Below the pieces are notes generated by a model. That model ran no database searches. It saw only the letters and a program-made list of their open reading frames with translations, and was not told the origin of the DNA. Source: Salvelinus alpinus (lineage: Eukaryota; Chordata; Actinopteri; Salmoniformes; Salmonidae). From it: a stretch of 64,000 bases of DNA. The stretch lies in NCBI RefSeq assembly GCF_045679555.1, contig NC_092115.1, positions 34,418,728 to 34,482,727 of the forward strand, given 5' to 3'. Position 1 is the first letter of the stretch. Every line of letters starts with the position of its first letter. Position numbers and translations under genes: made by a program. Below are positions 1 through 13,122 of this stretch, one piece after another.

Positions 1-1091
<1,091 letters not shown>

Positions 1092-1373
1092 TGACTAGAA
1101 GTGACTTTTCGTAGCAGGTTAGGAGAGCATTTTAGCTAACTCTTCTCCTAACCTTAACCTAATTCTCCTAACCGGCTACATGAATTATTCTAACCTGCTG
1201 CATAAGTTTTCCTAACCTGCTACATTAATTATTCTAACCTGCTGCGTAAGTTCTCCTAACCTGCTACATTAATTATTCTAACCTGCTGTGTAAGTTCTCC
1301 TAACCTGCTACGTTAATTCTTCTAACCTGCTGCGTAAGTTCTCCTAACCTGCTACGAAAAAGTCACTTCTGGT
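1092..1373. mobile_element. MITE with terminal inverted repeats and internal 44-bp tandem repeats
   Basis: The left end (1092-1125) and right end (1341-1373) are inverted copies of one another, with core AGAAGTGACTTTTCGTAGCA and one extra T on the right. Between them lie about 4.5 tandem copies of a 44-bp unit. Each unit is made of two diverged 22-bp halves built around TCTAACCTGCTGCGTAAGT and TCCTAACCTGCTACATTAAT. There is no coding capacity. The superfamily is not clear because no clean target-site duplication was found. Confidence 0.7.
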
Positions 1374-1838
1374 CTTAGTTGTATACTACCAAGTCAGAGC
1401 CATGTTTCTCAACCTACGACTTTTGTAACATTCAAACCTTGTGTAGGCTACAGATCTCTACATCTGTTGTTGTTTTACTCTCCCTTTGTATTCTCTTCCG
1501 ACCTCGTTCCCAAACAACGTTCAAAAGAAAACCACAGACATCCTGAGCGATGTGTAACTTGAGTCACTGACAAAACACACCAGCCTCTCGGCAACTAACC
1601 CCCTGCCCCTCCTCCTAAAATCAACAGGAATTCAGCAACAAACAAAAAAAAGTCTGCTTTCACCTTTTGTCTCAGGGATTACAGAACAGATCCTGCTTTG
1701 CAGAATTGTGGGTTTGCATCTTTTCTCAGTACGAGCTTGGCTGTGAATCCTTTGGCCGTTCCCATCTGATTACTGAAAACGGTCATATTTCTTCAGCAAG
1801 TGTTTCAGTGTTTGGTCTGTGCCTTTTTCTGGGAAATG

Positions 1839-2186
1839 TTAATTATGCATTTTCAAGTCACACCATTTACATTTTATTTTGGACAGCCATTCTCTGACAA
1901 ATAATGGGGGAATAGTTCCAGGCACTACATACTGCTGCACTTTTTGCTCGTCATAGCTCACTCTGATCTGCAAAACCCCCATTGGGATCAATCTCTCTCT
2001 TGAGTATGTCTTCAGCAACACATTTGTTTTCTTCAGCTTGATAACCTTGAAATGCTCATTGTAGACAGTTATAGACACTGCAGATCCTGTGTCAAGCTCC
2101 ATTTTGAGGGTTGTGCCTTTGTTTTCTGGTGCCGCCCATATTATGCTACTGCTGGGAGAAGTCACTGGTCGTGTCCGAATACCCAT
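1839..2186 (-). pseudogene. LTR-retrotransposon aspartic protease fragment (Ty3/gypsy type)
   Basis: A 115-codon minus-strand ORF contains a retropepsin-like start, MELDTGSAVSI, with the catalytic DTG encoded at 2093-2085. A later PPLFVREWLSKIKC motif resembles the hydrophobic end of gypsy proteases just before reverse transcriptase. No gag, reverse transcriptase or integrase follows on the minus strand, so this is an isolated fragment. It lies in opposite orientation to the LTR cluster that starts near 2.6 kb. Confidence 0.65.
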
Positions 2187-2613
2187 ACCTGCGTTTTAAA
2201 TAGTAGGCCATTTGAGTATGTGAAAACATTATGTTTAATAATATGCAACATTTCAAAAATCGAGAATACTTTAAATGCCCAGATGTCATACTAATTTTGG
2301 CAGACTTTTCCACAATGCATTGGAAGATGTGGACTTCGAGTGACAGACCCTAGATCTCTTGAAGTAGCTAAACAACAAAACTAAGGCTCCTTACTTGGGA
2401 AGATGCCCGAAGTTTCTGCAGTGTTGTTCACATGTAGGCTAAGTAGTTTTTGTTCTTCTTAAAATTATCACGGGAATTGCGTCGTAGGCCACATTTTTGA
2501 AAACAGAAGTATTTTAAATGTATTTTAATCTAAATTGGATTTCTGTTTTCTCACTGAAAAGTATTTCTTGTTCTGTAGACCTTCGTAAGAGCTTATACTA
2601 GTTGAGTGTTAAT

Positions 2614-2932
2614 GGGGTGGGCATTCTATGTTTTGTGTTTCTATGATTTTCTATTTCTATGTTTTGGCCGGGTATGGTTCTCAATCAGTGACAGCTGTCT
2701 ATCGTTGTCTCTGATTGTCTATCGTTGTCTGTCTATCTGACTGTATATCGTTGTCTCCTTTTTTCCCACCTGTCTTGGTGGGAAGTTGACTTTGTTTAGG
2801 GCACATAGCCTTTGAGCTTCACGGTTTGTTTTTGTAGTGTTTATTGTTTTGTTCGGCGTCATTTTGATTTAATAAAGAAAATGTACGCTCACCACGCTGC
2901 ACCTTGGTCCTCTTTTTCCAACGGCCGTGACA
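2614..2932 (+). mobile_element. LTR (5'-truncated) of a TGTCACG...CGTGACA family
   Basis: It shares the GGCCGGGTATGGTTCTCAAT and GACAGCTGTCTATCGTTGTC core with 3556-3767, 3768-4080 and, on the other strand, 36573-36930. It contains AATAAA near 2870 and ends in CGGCCGTGACA at 2932, matching the inverted end of the 36.6-kb copy. The first part, TGTCACGCCCTGACC, is missing. The CAGCTGTCTATCGTTGTCT stretch is locally duplicated near 2690-2750. Confidence 0.65.
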
Positions 2933-3555
2933 GATGCGGTGCCTCAGCCAAGGAAGAAGCCTCCTGTATGTCTCCCCAGCCTGGTGAGTCTTGTGCCTGC
3001 TCCCAGAGCCAGGCCTCCTGTGTGTCTCTCCACTCCAGAGACGGTCTCCAGCCCGGAGCCTCCAGAGACTGTCTCCAGCCCGGAGCCTCCAGAGACGGCC
3101 TCCAGCCCGGGGCCTCCAGAGACGGCCTCCAGCCCGGGGCCTCCAGAGACGGCCTCCAGCCCGGGGCCTCCAGAGACGGCCTCCAGTCCGGGGCCCGCAG
3201 CGACGGCCTCCAGTCCGGGGCCCGCAGCGACGGCCTCCAGTCCGAGGCCCGCAGCGACGGCCTTCCAGTCCGGGGCCCGCAGCGAGGGCGCCCAGTCCGG
3301 GGCCCGCAGCGAGGGCGCCCAGTCCGGGGACCGCAACGAGGGTCCCCAGTCCGGGGACCGCAACGAGGGTCCCCAGTCCGGGGTCGGCGGTGAGGGTCCC
3401 CGCACCAGAGGTGCCACCAAAGTGGGGTGAGCCAGCGGTGGAGCGGGGTCTGCGTCCCGCACCTGAGCCGCCGCCGCGGATAGATGCCCACCCAGACCCT
3501 CCCCTATAGGTTTAGGTTTTGCGGCCGGAGTCCGCACCTTTAGGGAGGGGGGTAC
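2933..3555 (+). mobile_element. Short internal region of a non-autonomous LTR element, with polypurine tract
   Basis: The stretch lies between an LTR end (2932) and an LTR start (3556). It ends in a purine-rich AGGGAGGGGGGTAC directly before TGTCACGCC, as expected for a plus-strand primer. It is GC-rich and open in several frames only because of its repeat. No gag or pol domain was recognised. This fits a small LTR element that depends on others for replication. Confidence 0.5.
3038..3398 (+). repeat. 27-bp GC-rich minisatellite, about 13 copies
   Basis: The unit is about GAGACGGCCTCCAGCCCGGG plus GCCTCCA. It shifts along the array to a GCAGCGACGG form and then to a GCAACGAGGG form, so copies are graded from left to right. 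Since 27 is a multiple of three, long proline/serine/glycine-rich ORFs appear on both strands. These are a side effect and not evidence of a gene. Confidence 0.85.
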
Positions 3556-3767
3556 TGTCACGCCCTGACCTTAGAGATCCTTTTTATGTCTCTCTTTTGG
3601 TTTGGTCAGGGCGTGAGTTGGGGTGGGCATTCTATGTTTTGTATTTCTATGATTTTCTATGTTTTGGCCGGGTATGGTTCTCAATCAGGGACAGCTGTCT
3701 ATCGTTGTCTCTGATTGGGAACCATACATAGGTAGCCTTTTTTCCCACCTGTCTTAGTGGGAAGTTG
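3556..3767 (+). mobile_element. LTR copy, 3'-truncated
   Basis: It starts TGTCACGCCCTGACC right after the polypurine tract, runs through the shared core, and stops at GTGGGAAGTTG where the next LTR begins. The missing 3' half suggests recombination between LTRs. Confidence 0.6.
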
Positions 3768-4080
3768 TGTCACGCCCTAACCGTAGAGAGCTGTTTATGT
3801 CTCTATTTTGGTTTGGTCAGGGTGTGATTTGGGTGGGCATTCTATGTTCTTTTTTCTATGTTTTGTATTTCTTCGTTTTGGCCGGGTGTGGTTCTCAATC
3901 AGGGACAGCTGTCTATCGTTGTCTCTGATTTGGAACCATACTTAGGTAGCTTTTTCCCACATGGTTTTTGTGGGTAGTTAATTTCTGTTTAGTGTTTTCA
4001 CCTTACAGGACTGTTTCGGTTATTCTCTTGTTTATTTTTGTTATAGTGTTCAGTTTTAATAAAACAAGCATGAACACTTA
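3768..4080 (+). mobile_element. Second LTR copy joined head to tail
   Basis: It starts TGTCACGCCCTAACC immediately after the previous partial LTR, contains the same core and an AATAAA near 4058, and fades out at about 4080. The CGTGACA end is missing. The two abutting LTRs with no spacer are best explained by unequal recombination or template switching. Confidence 0.6.
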
Positions 4081-4082
4081 GA

Positions 4083-4356
4083 GTGTTGCCACTGTTTCAC
4101 CCTTTAATGGGGATCCAAATTACCCTAATGGATATGATAGTACCTGCTTCCCTCGAAATGACCCTGATCTCTATGAACCTCCCTTTTCCCTGGATTGTTA
4201 TCATTAAATTACCTTTTCAGAGTTTCACGCAGACCACCCTTTTCTGTGTAAAATGCCAATTTCTCTGAAACCAAAAGGTTTTCAATTCTGTCTGACAACT
4301 CTCAGATATGTCATGTATGGTGATGCCCATAGTTTTCATGGCATCAAAGGGGGAAT
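4083..4356 (+). mobile_element. 3' end of the internal region of a retrovirus-like LTR element
   Basis: A short open stretch, closing near 4206, precedes non-coding sequence that ends in AAAGGGGGAAT immediately before an LTR starting TGTGGTGG. The purine run has the position and composition of a polypurine tract. No domain can be named. The element is truncated; no 5' LTR or pol was found upstream. Confidence 0.45.
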
Positions 4357-4693
4357 TGTGGTGGCAGAATTTGAGGTGAGCAGATGTAACTTCTCAAGGG
4401 ATATGTTCTGTGTTGTACTGTGATGTTATGCCTTTCATAGACTCACGGTATGTCTGCACCCTAACACAAGGCCATTGTGTTCCTAAACTGTTGAATTGAA
4501 TGAACTGTTGTGTAAATAATATGATTATATTATCACCTCTCACTATATAAGGGACAAGTAACCATTTCATCCTTTAGTTCTTCCCCGTGAAATCAGTGGT
4601 GGATCTCCCCTGCAGCTGCTCATATTAAAGATTTTTTTTATTATATCATTAAATATTCTCTGCCTTAATCTTTGGATCGAATTTTCCACAACA
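4357..4693 (+). mobile_element. 3' LTR (337 bp) with TATA box and poly(A) signal
   Basis: It begins TGTGGTGG and ends CCACAACA, giving inverted ends that match at 7 of 8 bases. A TATA-like CTATATAAG lies near 4542 and ATTAAA near 4623, in the order expected for U3-R-U5. It is preceded by a polypurine tract. It could belong to an endogenous retrovirus or another LTR class; the sequence alone does not decide. Confidence 0.6.
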
Positions 4694-6184
4694 GACTGTA
4701 AACTACATCAAACCACATCCACTGCACACATGCCTGTTCACAAAACTATGTGAAGATATGGAATCAGAGCATGACAATGTTCTATTTCACACCGAGGCTT
4801 GGTGGTTATGGAGTGGGAGTGTAGGAAAGATTTTTTGCATTGAGAGAGGAACTGTTGTCATTCACAATGGATATAAATACAACAGACTTGGTTGACTTTT
4901 TTTGTAATGAAAATAAAATGTGTCTCCTTGCCGATGTAACAGACATATTGGGAAACTGAACGAACTGAACGCAAGCATGCAGGGGAAATTCAAAAACATT
5001 CTACAGATGAGTGACCGAATCAGTAGATTCTGAGGAGATAATTCTTATTGGAGAGAGAAAGTATTTCAAAAGCGAACCATGCACCCCTTCCCTCAGCTGT
5101 GCATGTTTCTAACAGAAAACAGCATCAGTGTCTCACACGTGTGATGACTGTACTAGCTGGTTGCACGCGGCACTGTGGCAGGATGACTGCTTCTACTCAA
5201 ACGCAGTGGTGAAAGCGTTGCTGAGAGCACATTGGCTATCGAACAGCCAATAGAGTAGGGCGTGGGTCTTGATGGCTTGGGATGATGGCTTGGTCAAAGT
5301 TGAATGTATCTTGTTCCATCCCAGCAAAAGCAATGGGGATATAAAAATCAAATGCCTTTCAAGCAACATACCGCAATGAATTAGGTATATGTGGCTTTTA
5401 TTTTAAATGTTTTTTACCCTCTACCCATTTCAGATATACAACAAAATATTTTATTAAAATGCAGGCATGGTCAATTAGTGGGATTTTGGTCTGTGTATGA
5501 AAGGGATATAAGTAAGTAGCTTTTGGGCTAGATTCAATCCGTAGTGCTGGAAGATCCGTGTTAAAATGTAAAGGGTTATTTATGATTTAGCTGACATTTG
5601 CATCATTTGCTGTTGAATGCAGTCTCCGGGAATGCCAGAATATTGCCTTTAAATTTCAATCCCCATATTGTGCTGATCTTCCACCCCCTGGATTCAACAG
5701 CCTGGTTTCATAAAGTAGATGTAACATAGTAAACGTAAATCCGCTGAATCAGTCTAGGGTGCGTTCGTAAATTCACTTTGGCTATCTACTCCGATTTCAG
5801 AGCACTCTCATCTGAATGTGCCAGAGCGCAGAATAACTGATGAATTTACGAACACTCAACACTTGAATATGGCCGATGTCAGTAAACGTTGGCAAAATAG
5901 CGAAATTAAATTGTTGCCAGCAGCACAGCTCCAGTCACCAACGCTCTGGATAACATGAAAACAGCCTAACCAGCTCTGCTAGGGTGAGTAAAATGTGAGG
6001 TGTTCTCTTATTTGTATCTGGAAGTAGCTAGCAAGCTAGCCAACGTTAGATTGGGTGCGTGAACGCCGTTGTGAGGTCAGGACGCTCTGAACAACTAATG
6101 GACAATCTGACAACGCTCTGAATTTACGAACGACCAGAGCACACTCTGGCACTCCAGACTGAATTTACATACACACCCTTAGGC
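4694..6184. other. No gene seen; contains an old repeat at about 5530-5720
   Basis: The 5530-5720 part begins near GATTCAATCCGTAGTGCTGG and ends GGATTCAAC in opposite sense. It has the same character as the split repeat at 28897-29545. The rest shows no coding signal. Confidence 0.4.
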
Positions 6185-8050
6185 CTTACAGTACATTAAT
6201 ATCTCTATTTTGGGTGTGACGAGATCTTCTGTTAAATCTGACAATTAATCTTGATGGTTGTAAAGTCGTCTCAAATAGAACTGTGAAGGACCTCGGCGTT
6301 ACTCTGGACCCTGATCTCTCTTTTGACGAACATATCAAGACTGTTTCAAGGACAGCTTTTTTCCATCTACATAACATTGCAAAAATCTGAAATTTTCTGT
6401 CCAAAAATTATGCATAAAAATTAATCCATGCTTTTGTTACTTCTAGGTTAGACTACTGCAATGCTCTACTATCCGGCTACCCGGATAAAGCACTAAATAA
6501 ACTTCAGTTAGTGCTAAATAGGGCTGCTAGAATCCTGACTAGAACCCCAACATTTGATCATATTACTCCAGTGCTAGCCTCCCTACACTGGCTTCCTGTT
6601 AAGGCAAGGGCTGATTTCAAGGTTTTACTGTTAACCTACAAAGCGTTACATGGGCTTGCTCCTACCTATCTTTCCGAGTTGGTCCTGCCGTACATACCTT
6701 CACGTACGCTACGGTCACAAGACACAGGCCTCCTAATTGTCCCTAGAATTTCTAAGCAAACAGCTGGAGGCAGGGCTTTCTCTTATAGATCTCAATTTTT
6801 ATGGAATGGTCTGCCTACCCATGTGAGAGACACAGACTCAGTCTCAACCTTTAAGTCTTTATTGAAGACTCATCTCTTCAGTAGGTCCTATGATTGAGTG
6901 TAGTCTGGCCCAGGAGTGTGAAGGTGAACGGAAAGGCTCTGAAGCAACGAACCGCCCTTGCTGTCTCTGCCTGGCCGGTTCCCCTCTCTCCACTGGGATT
7001 CTCTGCCTCTAACCCTATTACAGGGGCTGAGTCACTGGCTTACTGGTGCTCTTTCATGCCGTCCCTAGGTGGGGTGCGTCACTTGAGTGGGTTGAGTCAC
7101 TGACGTGATCTTCCTGTCTGGGTTGGCGCCCCCCCTTGGGTTGTGCCGTGGCGGAGATCTTTGTGGGCTATACTCGGCCTTGTCTCAGGATGGTAAGGTG
7201 GTGGTCGAAGATATCCCTCTAGTGGTGTGGGAGCTGTGCCTTGGCAAAGTGGGTGGGGTTATATCCTTCTTGTTTGGCCCTGTCCGGGGGTATCATCGGA
7301 TGGGGCCACAGTGTCTCCTGACCCCTCCTGTCTCAGCCTCTAGTATTTATGCTGCATTAGTTTATGTGTCGGGGGGCTAGGGTCAGTTTGTTATATCTGG
7401 AGTACTTCTCCTGTCTTATCCGGTGTCCTGTGTGAATTTAAGTATGCTCTCTCTAATTCTCTCTTTCTCTCTTTCTTTCTCTCTCTCGGAGGACCTGAGC
7501 CCTAGGACCATGTCTCAGGACGACCTGACATGATGACTCCTTGCTGTCCCCAGTCCACCTGGCCGTGTTGCTGCTCCAGTTTCAACTGTTCTGCCTGCGG
7601 CTATGGAACCCTGACCTGTTCACCGGACGTCCTACCTGTCCCAGACCTGCTGTTTTCAACTCTCTAGAGACCGCAGGAGTGGGTAGAGATACTCTTAATG
7701 ATCGGCTATGAAAAGCCAACTGACATTTACTCCTGAGATGCTGCACCCTCGACAATTACTGTGATTATTATTATTTGACCATGCTGGTCATTTATGAACA
7801 TTTGAACATCTTGGCCATGTTCTGTTATAATTTTCACCCGGCACAGCCAGAAGAGGACTGGCCACCCCTCATAGCCTGGTTCCTCTCTAGGTTTCTTCCT
7901 AGGTTTTGGCCTTTCTAGGGAGTTTTTCCTAGCCACCGTGCTTCTACACTTGCATTGCTTGCTGTTTGGGGTTTTAGGCTGGGTTTCTGTACAGCACTTT
8001 CAGATATCAGCTGATGTACGAAGGGCTATATAAAAACATTTTATTTGATA
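6185..8050 (+). mobile_element. LINE 3' half (family A): reverse-transcriptase C-terminus and 3' UTR, 5'-truncated and broken
   Basis: The plus strand encodes the end of a non-LTR retrotransposon polyprotein. First comes KDLGVTLDPDLSFDEHI (about 6290-6340), then, after stops, [10 protein letters not shown] and a 128-codon ORF (6511-6897) with [20 protein letters not shown] and LKTHLFS. These motifs are typical of the L2/CR1-like LINEs of fish. About 1.1 kb of 3' UTR follows, ending in a CTGATGTACGAAGGGCTATA-type tail near 8050. In-frame stops near 6390 and 6415 show it is dead. A second copy lies on the minus strand at 61670-62723. Confidence 0.8.
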
Positions 8051-8191
8051 AAAGTAAAAATATAGTTTCGATTTTTATTTTACGTCAGAGGTCAGTGATA
8101 AAGATCTAATGATTCGAATATTGTGTATGATAAGTTGTTCTATTTCATCTTCTGAGCATTTAATTGGCCTGTAAAAGTGAACTCTTTAAGG

Positions 8192-8382
8192 CACGTGTCA
8201 AACTCATTCCATGGAGGGCAGAGTGTCTGCGGGTTTTCGCTCCACCCTTGTACTCGGTTGATGAATTAAGGCCACTAATTAGTAAGGAACTCCCCTCACA
8301 TGGTTGTCTAGGTCTTAATTGAAAGGAAAAAACAAAGACCCGCAGACACGCTGCGGTCCGTGGAATGAGTTTGACGTCCCTG
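8192..8382. mobile_element. hAT-type MITE with perfect 8-bp target-site duplication
   Basis: Ends CACGTGTCAAACTCATTCCA and, inverted, CAGGGACGTCAAACTCATTC form the terminal repeats. CTTTAAGG is duplicated on both sides (8184-8191 and 8383-8390). An 8-bp duplication with ends of this form is diagnostic of the hAT superfamily. The element is 191 bp and non-coding. Confidence 0.85.
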
Positions 8383-8390
8383 CTTTAAGG

Positions 8391-9519
8391 TATACTATGT
8401 TTCATCTAAAAGATAAGAGTATTGTGAAATACTGTCTGTTATCCTTCTAAAGGGCAACTAACTCTAGGCCATTGACATCAACTTTCAGGTGGCGCACAAG
8501 AATAAACAATTCATGGCGCATTGATGGATGTTCTGGATATTTGTTAATCTCTAATACCACAATGTCTTTCTGAACCACACAAACATCAGTGCGGTAACAA
8601 TGTAGAGGATTTGATGTGGCGTTGAAATGTAGACACAGGAAAAGTACCAAAGTCTAAATATTTTGGATCTAAAAACAGTAATTTGGGAAATGTTGAAAAC
8701 ATTTGGATGTGTGAAAGTCCATGGGCTTGATTACTGTAGGGCAGCAACCTACTACAGTACTAAGCACATACTATCCCTTACCTTGTCACTGAGGAGCCTA
8801 GAAACAAGTGTATTAAATTATCTGTGTACTATAGGATAACGGTGTTAACTTCTCTTGCCTCATGCCGCCCCCATCTGGCCAATAATAGTAGTGTGCATTT
8901 GTTCTATATACCACCACTGACCATTAGTCAGTGGGCATTCCGAGACTTTCCTTCAAAATGCTTAAAAGTCGGTCTAGAAACATGAATATTTTTCAAATAT
9001 CCAATGCAAAGCCCAAAAGGTAGGCTACCATTATGACAGATTGTGAAGCGCACGTTCAAATACATTTTTACCTGGCCAAATTATTAGATGACAGGGTTTT
9101 TTACGCATTGAACTAGATTGATGTGCTTTTCTCACAATTTATTGTTTCTGCAGTGTGGATTTACCCTCTTTGGATAATAATTTTGTAAGTAATAGCAGTA
9201 TGCAAATAAGGGAGCCAAATGAATGGCTCTTTCACTGATGCAATTCAGTTCCCCACACCAGAAAGGTCTATTCAAAAAGAGCCGTTCGTTCGCAAACGAC
9301 ACATCACTACTGACCATACATTCTTCTTGACAAAGGGGTCACAGTAAAATGGGCCATGTTGTTTGCCTATTGACAGTCTTCTAGGGGGTATTTTTAAGTA
9401 GTCCAATCTGTCTGAGTCTACTTATCAATGATTGTGTCCCGTCGTGGCAAGAATTAGAGTGGACATTTTGATCGGTCAAAGATGTTTCCTGTTTAATGGG
9501 GAAACAAACAAAAATGTTG
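8391..9519. other. No gene; includes a hAT-like repeat end at about 9195-9312
   Basis: The 9195-9312 stretch ends AAGAGCCGTTCGTTCGCAAA followed by CGACACATCACTAC, a form common at the ends of fish hAT MITEs. The other end could not be placed. Small ORFs here show no family features. Confidence 0.35.
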
Positions 9520-9716
9520 ACTACTTTAATACACATAAGTGAATTTGTCCCAATACTTTAGTTCCCCTAAATTTGGGGGACTATGTATCAAAAGTGCTGT
9601 AATTTCTAAACGGTTCACCCGATATGGATGAAAATATGCACATTAACCTCATAGTCATTATATAATTTCAATTTTCCCCACAATTGTCATTGTTCCAATA
9701 CTTTTGGAGCTCACTG
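9520..9716 (-). mobile_element. One end of a Tc1-type foldback MITE
   Basis: It matches the right end of the complete element at 29806-30501, including CCAATACTTTTGGAGCTCAC followed by TG and a TA. The other half is missing. Confidence 0.6.
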
Positions 9717-10192
9717 TATATGTTATCATCAAGAAGAATAAACAACTTCCCTGTATGATGTATTATGCATTAGAGTAGACTTAACTCTGGAAAAAAAGAG
9801 TTTCTGAAATCCTAAAACCCAGTATTAAATGTGCTATTCTAGCAAAGCAAACCTGCTTTTGAGTAAGCACTATGATAGTCAGCATTTAGTCTGTAGTTAT
9901 TAGGCATTCCTCCGTTTCCTGGTATTTGTCATAATCTTTTCCTATTCTTATTCCCCTGTTTAAAGCAGCAAAGTAGCCTATTAGTATAATTTAAGTAAAA
10001 TCATAACTGAGATTTTAACTGTTTAAATGCAAACACTATAGCATGCAGCTCACCGATATTACAGCATTTGTTGAACTGATGTTTTTTTTGCCATCATGTA
10101 CACGTTGTAGGCTTTTACTGCTGAGGTAGGCTACCATCCCCCGCATCAGGCTGACCCAATTGTCCCTTGGCAGAGGCCATGTCACACCTCTG

Positions 10193-10450
10193 TGTTACGG
10201 ACCAGGTTGCCAGGGAACTCAGTCAGCTGAGCTGGTCAGCCAAGGAAAAGCTGAGGAAAAGCCTCCATCCTGGACTTCCTTAACGTGTGTTAGTGCGTCA
10301 CTAACCATCCGACCACTTACACTATCACTTCGACGACTACCATCGGTCCAATTCCTATCGCTGTGTGTGAGTGTGCCTGTCTATCTTGAGTGTGGAATAA
10401 AGCACGTTCGGCACATCTGTCTCCTAATGGTCATTATCCGCTTTCTAACA
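10193..10450 (+). mobile_element. Possible solo LTR
   Basis: It starts TGTTACGG, ends CTTTCTAACA, and carries GGAATAAAGC near 10396, in keeping with an LTR poly(A) signal. The flanking 5-mers (CTCTG and GAGGC) are not a duplication, so the boundaries are tentative. Confidence 0.35.
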
Positions 10451-10811
10451 GAGGCGCTGGGACAGTTGCACCTATATATTAAACCAGCACCTCTATCGGA
10501 GTCCACCACCAGTTGGTGGCTCTCTTTTTCATTAGGCCTAGTGTCAATCTCATATCTGGTTGTAATTTTGGCCCTATATCCCTTAAAGCCACTCTAAATC
10601 TTCTTGCAAACATCTGAGTTAATCTGAATTAACATTTTAGTTAGGTTTGAACTCAATAGACTTCACTGATATAGAGGCTTATGAAATGTTACTTAATTGA
10701 CCTCTATATACATATTCATAGGCTATAGCCTATCTATATAGACCTCTAATCGTAAATGTTATTTATGGATAGGAAACAGCCTAGAAATAGATATTTCAGA
10801 ATATTATAGCA

Positions 10812-10890
10812 TGAAATCAAATCAAATGTTATTTGTCACATGCTTCGTAGACAACAGGTATAGACTAACATTGAAATGCTTACTGTTAAT
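10812..10890 (-). mobile_element. LINE family B 3' tail
   Basis: GAAATCAAATCAAATGTTAT followed by TTGTCACATG is the reverse complement of the tail seen at 49390-49432. Only the last 80 bp are present, as in many 5'-truncated LINE copies. Confidence 0.6.
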
Positions 10891-11051
10891 GAACCAAGTG
10901 TGTCTGTCTGTTAGTCAGTTCCATCTATGTAGAATATATAGGTCTAGTATAGATAGGTGAGTTGTATAAAATAATCAGATTCATGAAAATCCTTTCATAT
11001 CATGAGATTCAAATCGACTGACTCTGGTACATTCTGTTCGGTCCTTGCTAG

Positions 11052-11172
11052 CAGATATCCTTTGGACATCCAACTCTGACATCACTGAAGTTGACATTTA
11101 AAAAGGTTAAGGTTAGTTAAGGGTTATGGTTAAGGTTAGAGTTTAGGGTATGGACATCCCAAGGATCCCTTA
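11052..11172. repeat. Small foldback repeat with a TTAAGG-like core
   Basis: ATCCTTTGGACATCC on the left and GGACATCCCAAGGAT on the right are imperfect inverted repeats. Between them is a run of GGTTAAGGTTAGTTAAGGGT-like sequence. The telomere-like look comes from degenerate TTAAGG/TTAGGG units and does not indicate a chromosome end. Confidence 0.5.
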
Positions 11173-11571
11173 TAGCACTAACCCTTTATGTTCCAGCAAG
11201 CAGTGCATGCCCATAGAGATAGTTACGACTCATATTTATATCTGTGCCATTATAGCACCTGTGACAGCATGGGGAGCTCTATTGAGACTAGAATCCATAG
11301 GAATCCTCACCCAATTGACTACTTTGACTACTTCGACATGGCGGAAGCATGGTGGAAACCCTCAATGGCGCTGCCCATGCTATAATAGCCATTTTGGCCA
11401 CTAGAGATCTCTATCATTCTCTGTGTGGATGCCGGACATTGGAGGAGCCAACCTGGAGCCAACTTGTTATAGAACTGCATGTCACCCGTCCCGCTCCCTC
11501 CGTGTATTGTTTTGCACTCTGGGAAATGGTGATCCAGTCAATATCTCCTGTGAAAGGCAGAATAAAGTGTT

Positions 11572-11839
11572 TGTAACAAAGACGCAGGGAGTCAGGAAGC
11601 AGGTGGTAAGTTTAATGAAAACAAACAAACGTAGCTACAGGAACAAGAGTAGCGTCTGAACATAAACCAGAAACAATACTGCCTGATGGGTGACAACAAC
11701 AGAGTGCTAGATAAAGGAGTGATGAAGTCCAGGTGTGCCTAATGAAGGTTGCCAGGTATGCATAAAGATTGGTTGCCAGGGCCGGTGGTCAATAGACCGG
11801 TGATGTTGAGCACTGGAGGGAGCGGGAGTAGACATGACA
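11572..11839 (-). mobile_element. Solo LTR (268 bp) with perfect 5-bp target-site duplication
   Basis: On the minus strand it reads TGTCATGTCTACTCCCGCTC to CTGCGTCTTTGTTACA, so it has TG...CA ends. GTGTT is present at 11567-11571 and again at 11840-11844. A solo LTR with 5-bp duplication is what LTR-LTR recombination of a gypsy-type or retrovirus-like element leaves. Confidence 0.8.
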
Positions 11840-12560
11840 GTGTTCCATAAACAAGGGATACAATTATTATTATTTTTTATTTTTTTTATTTAACAATTAA
11901 TTTGAGATGTTTGAGGTTTTTCTTGGCTAAACGCGTGAGAGAATTAATTGGAAAAAGTTGAATGTTACTTACGTCACATGTTGGCTTACTGAGTTGCTCA
12001 ATGAAAGGACACTACGGTGTCTGCTCGCTGTGTAGACCTACACAAAATTAAACGGTAACAAAATATATTTATTTTAATTTCAGATATCCCTCTCTAATAA
12101 TTATAAATTCTTTTTCATAAGAAACAGTTGCCTTTGTTTGACCTTCACTCAAAAAGTGTCCGCAACTTATATTTTATAGGCTACTGGCCTTTCTATGGTT
12201 GAATGATGATATATATTTATTGCCTCATTGTTACAAGCTCTGATAAGAATTGTTAAATTGCTACAATCTACGATATATTTTCTAATGTAAAGATGACGTC
12301 AAGGTTTCACTGTACTTTCCAATAGAACACCATGTCACTGACATTTGAACTTATACTTCAAGTCATTAAACATTCATTTAGTATTGTAGGTTTTACAAAC
12401 TCAAATACTGAGACCTATATCCCAATATTTTCCAAGAATATGATTTGCAGCCTATTTAATGTCATTGATGTAGTGAGACAATCATTGTGAATAACATATT
12501 TTCTAGATTTATGTTATAAAGTAACTCTCGGTAATTCTCTCCAAATTTTTCTGATTTCAG
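11840..12560. other. AT-rich region upstream of the higd1a exons
   Basis: It contains a long T-rich run at 11862-11892 and no convincing ORF. It probably holds intron 1 of higd1a, because the first coding exon has an acceptor (CTGATTTCAG) directly in front of it. A non-coding exon 1 was not located. Confidence 0.4.
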
Positions 12561-12565
12561 CCAAG

Positions 12566-13122
<557 letters not shown>

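Noticed and set aside
2812-3561. ORFs of up to 205 codons resembling proline-rich or collagen-like proteins on both strands
   Set aside because: Same reason with the 27-bp minisatellite; open frames on both strands and no unique protein sequence.
11100-11155. Interstitial telomere repeat
   Set aside because: The TTAAGG/TTAGGG-like units are degenerate and lie inside a small inverted-repeat element.
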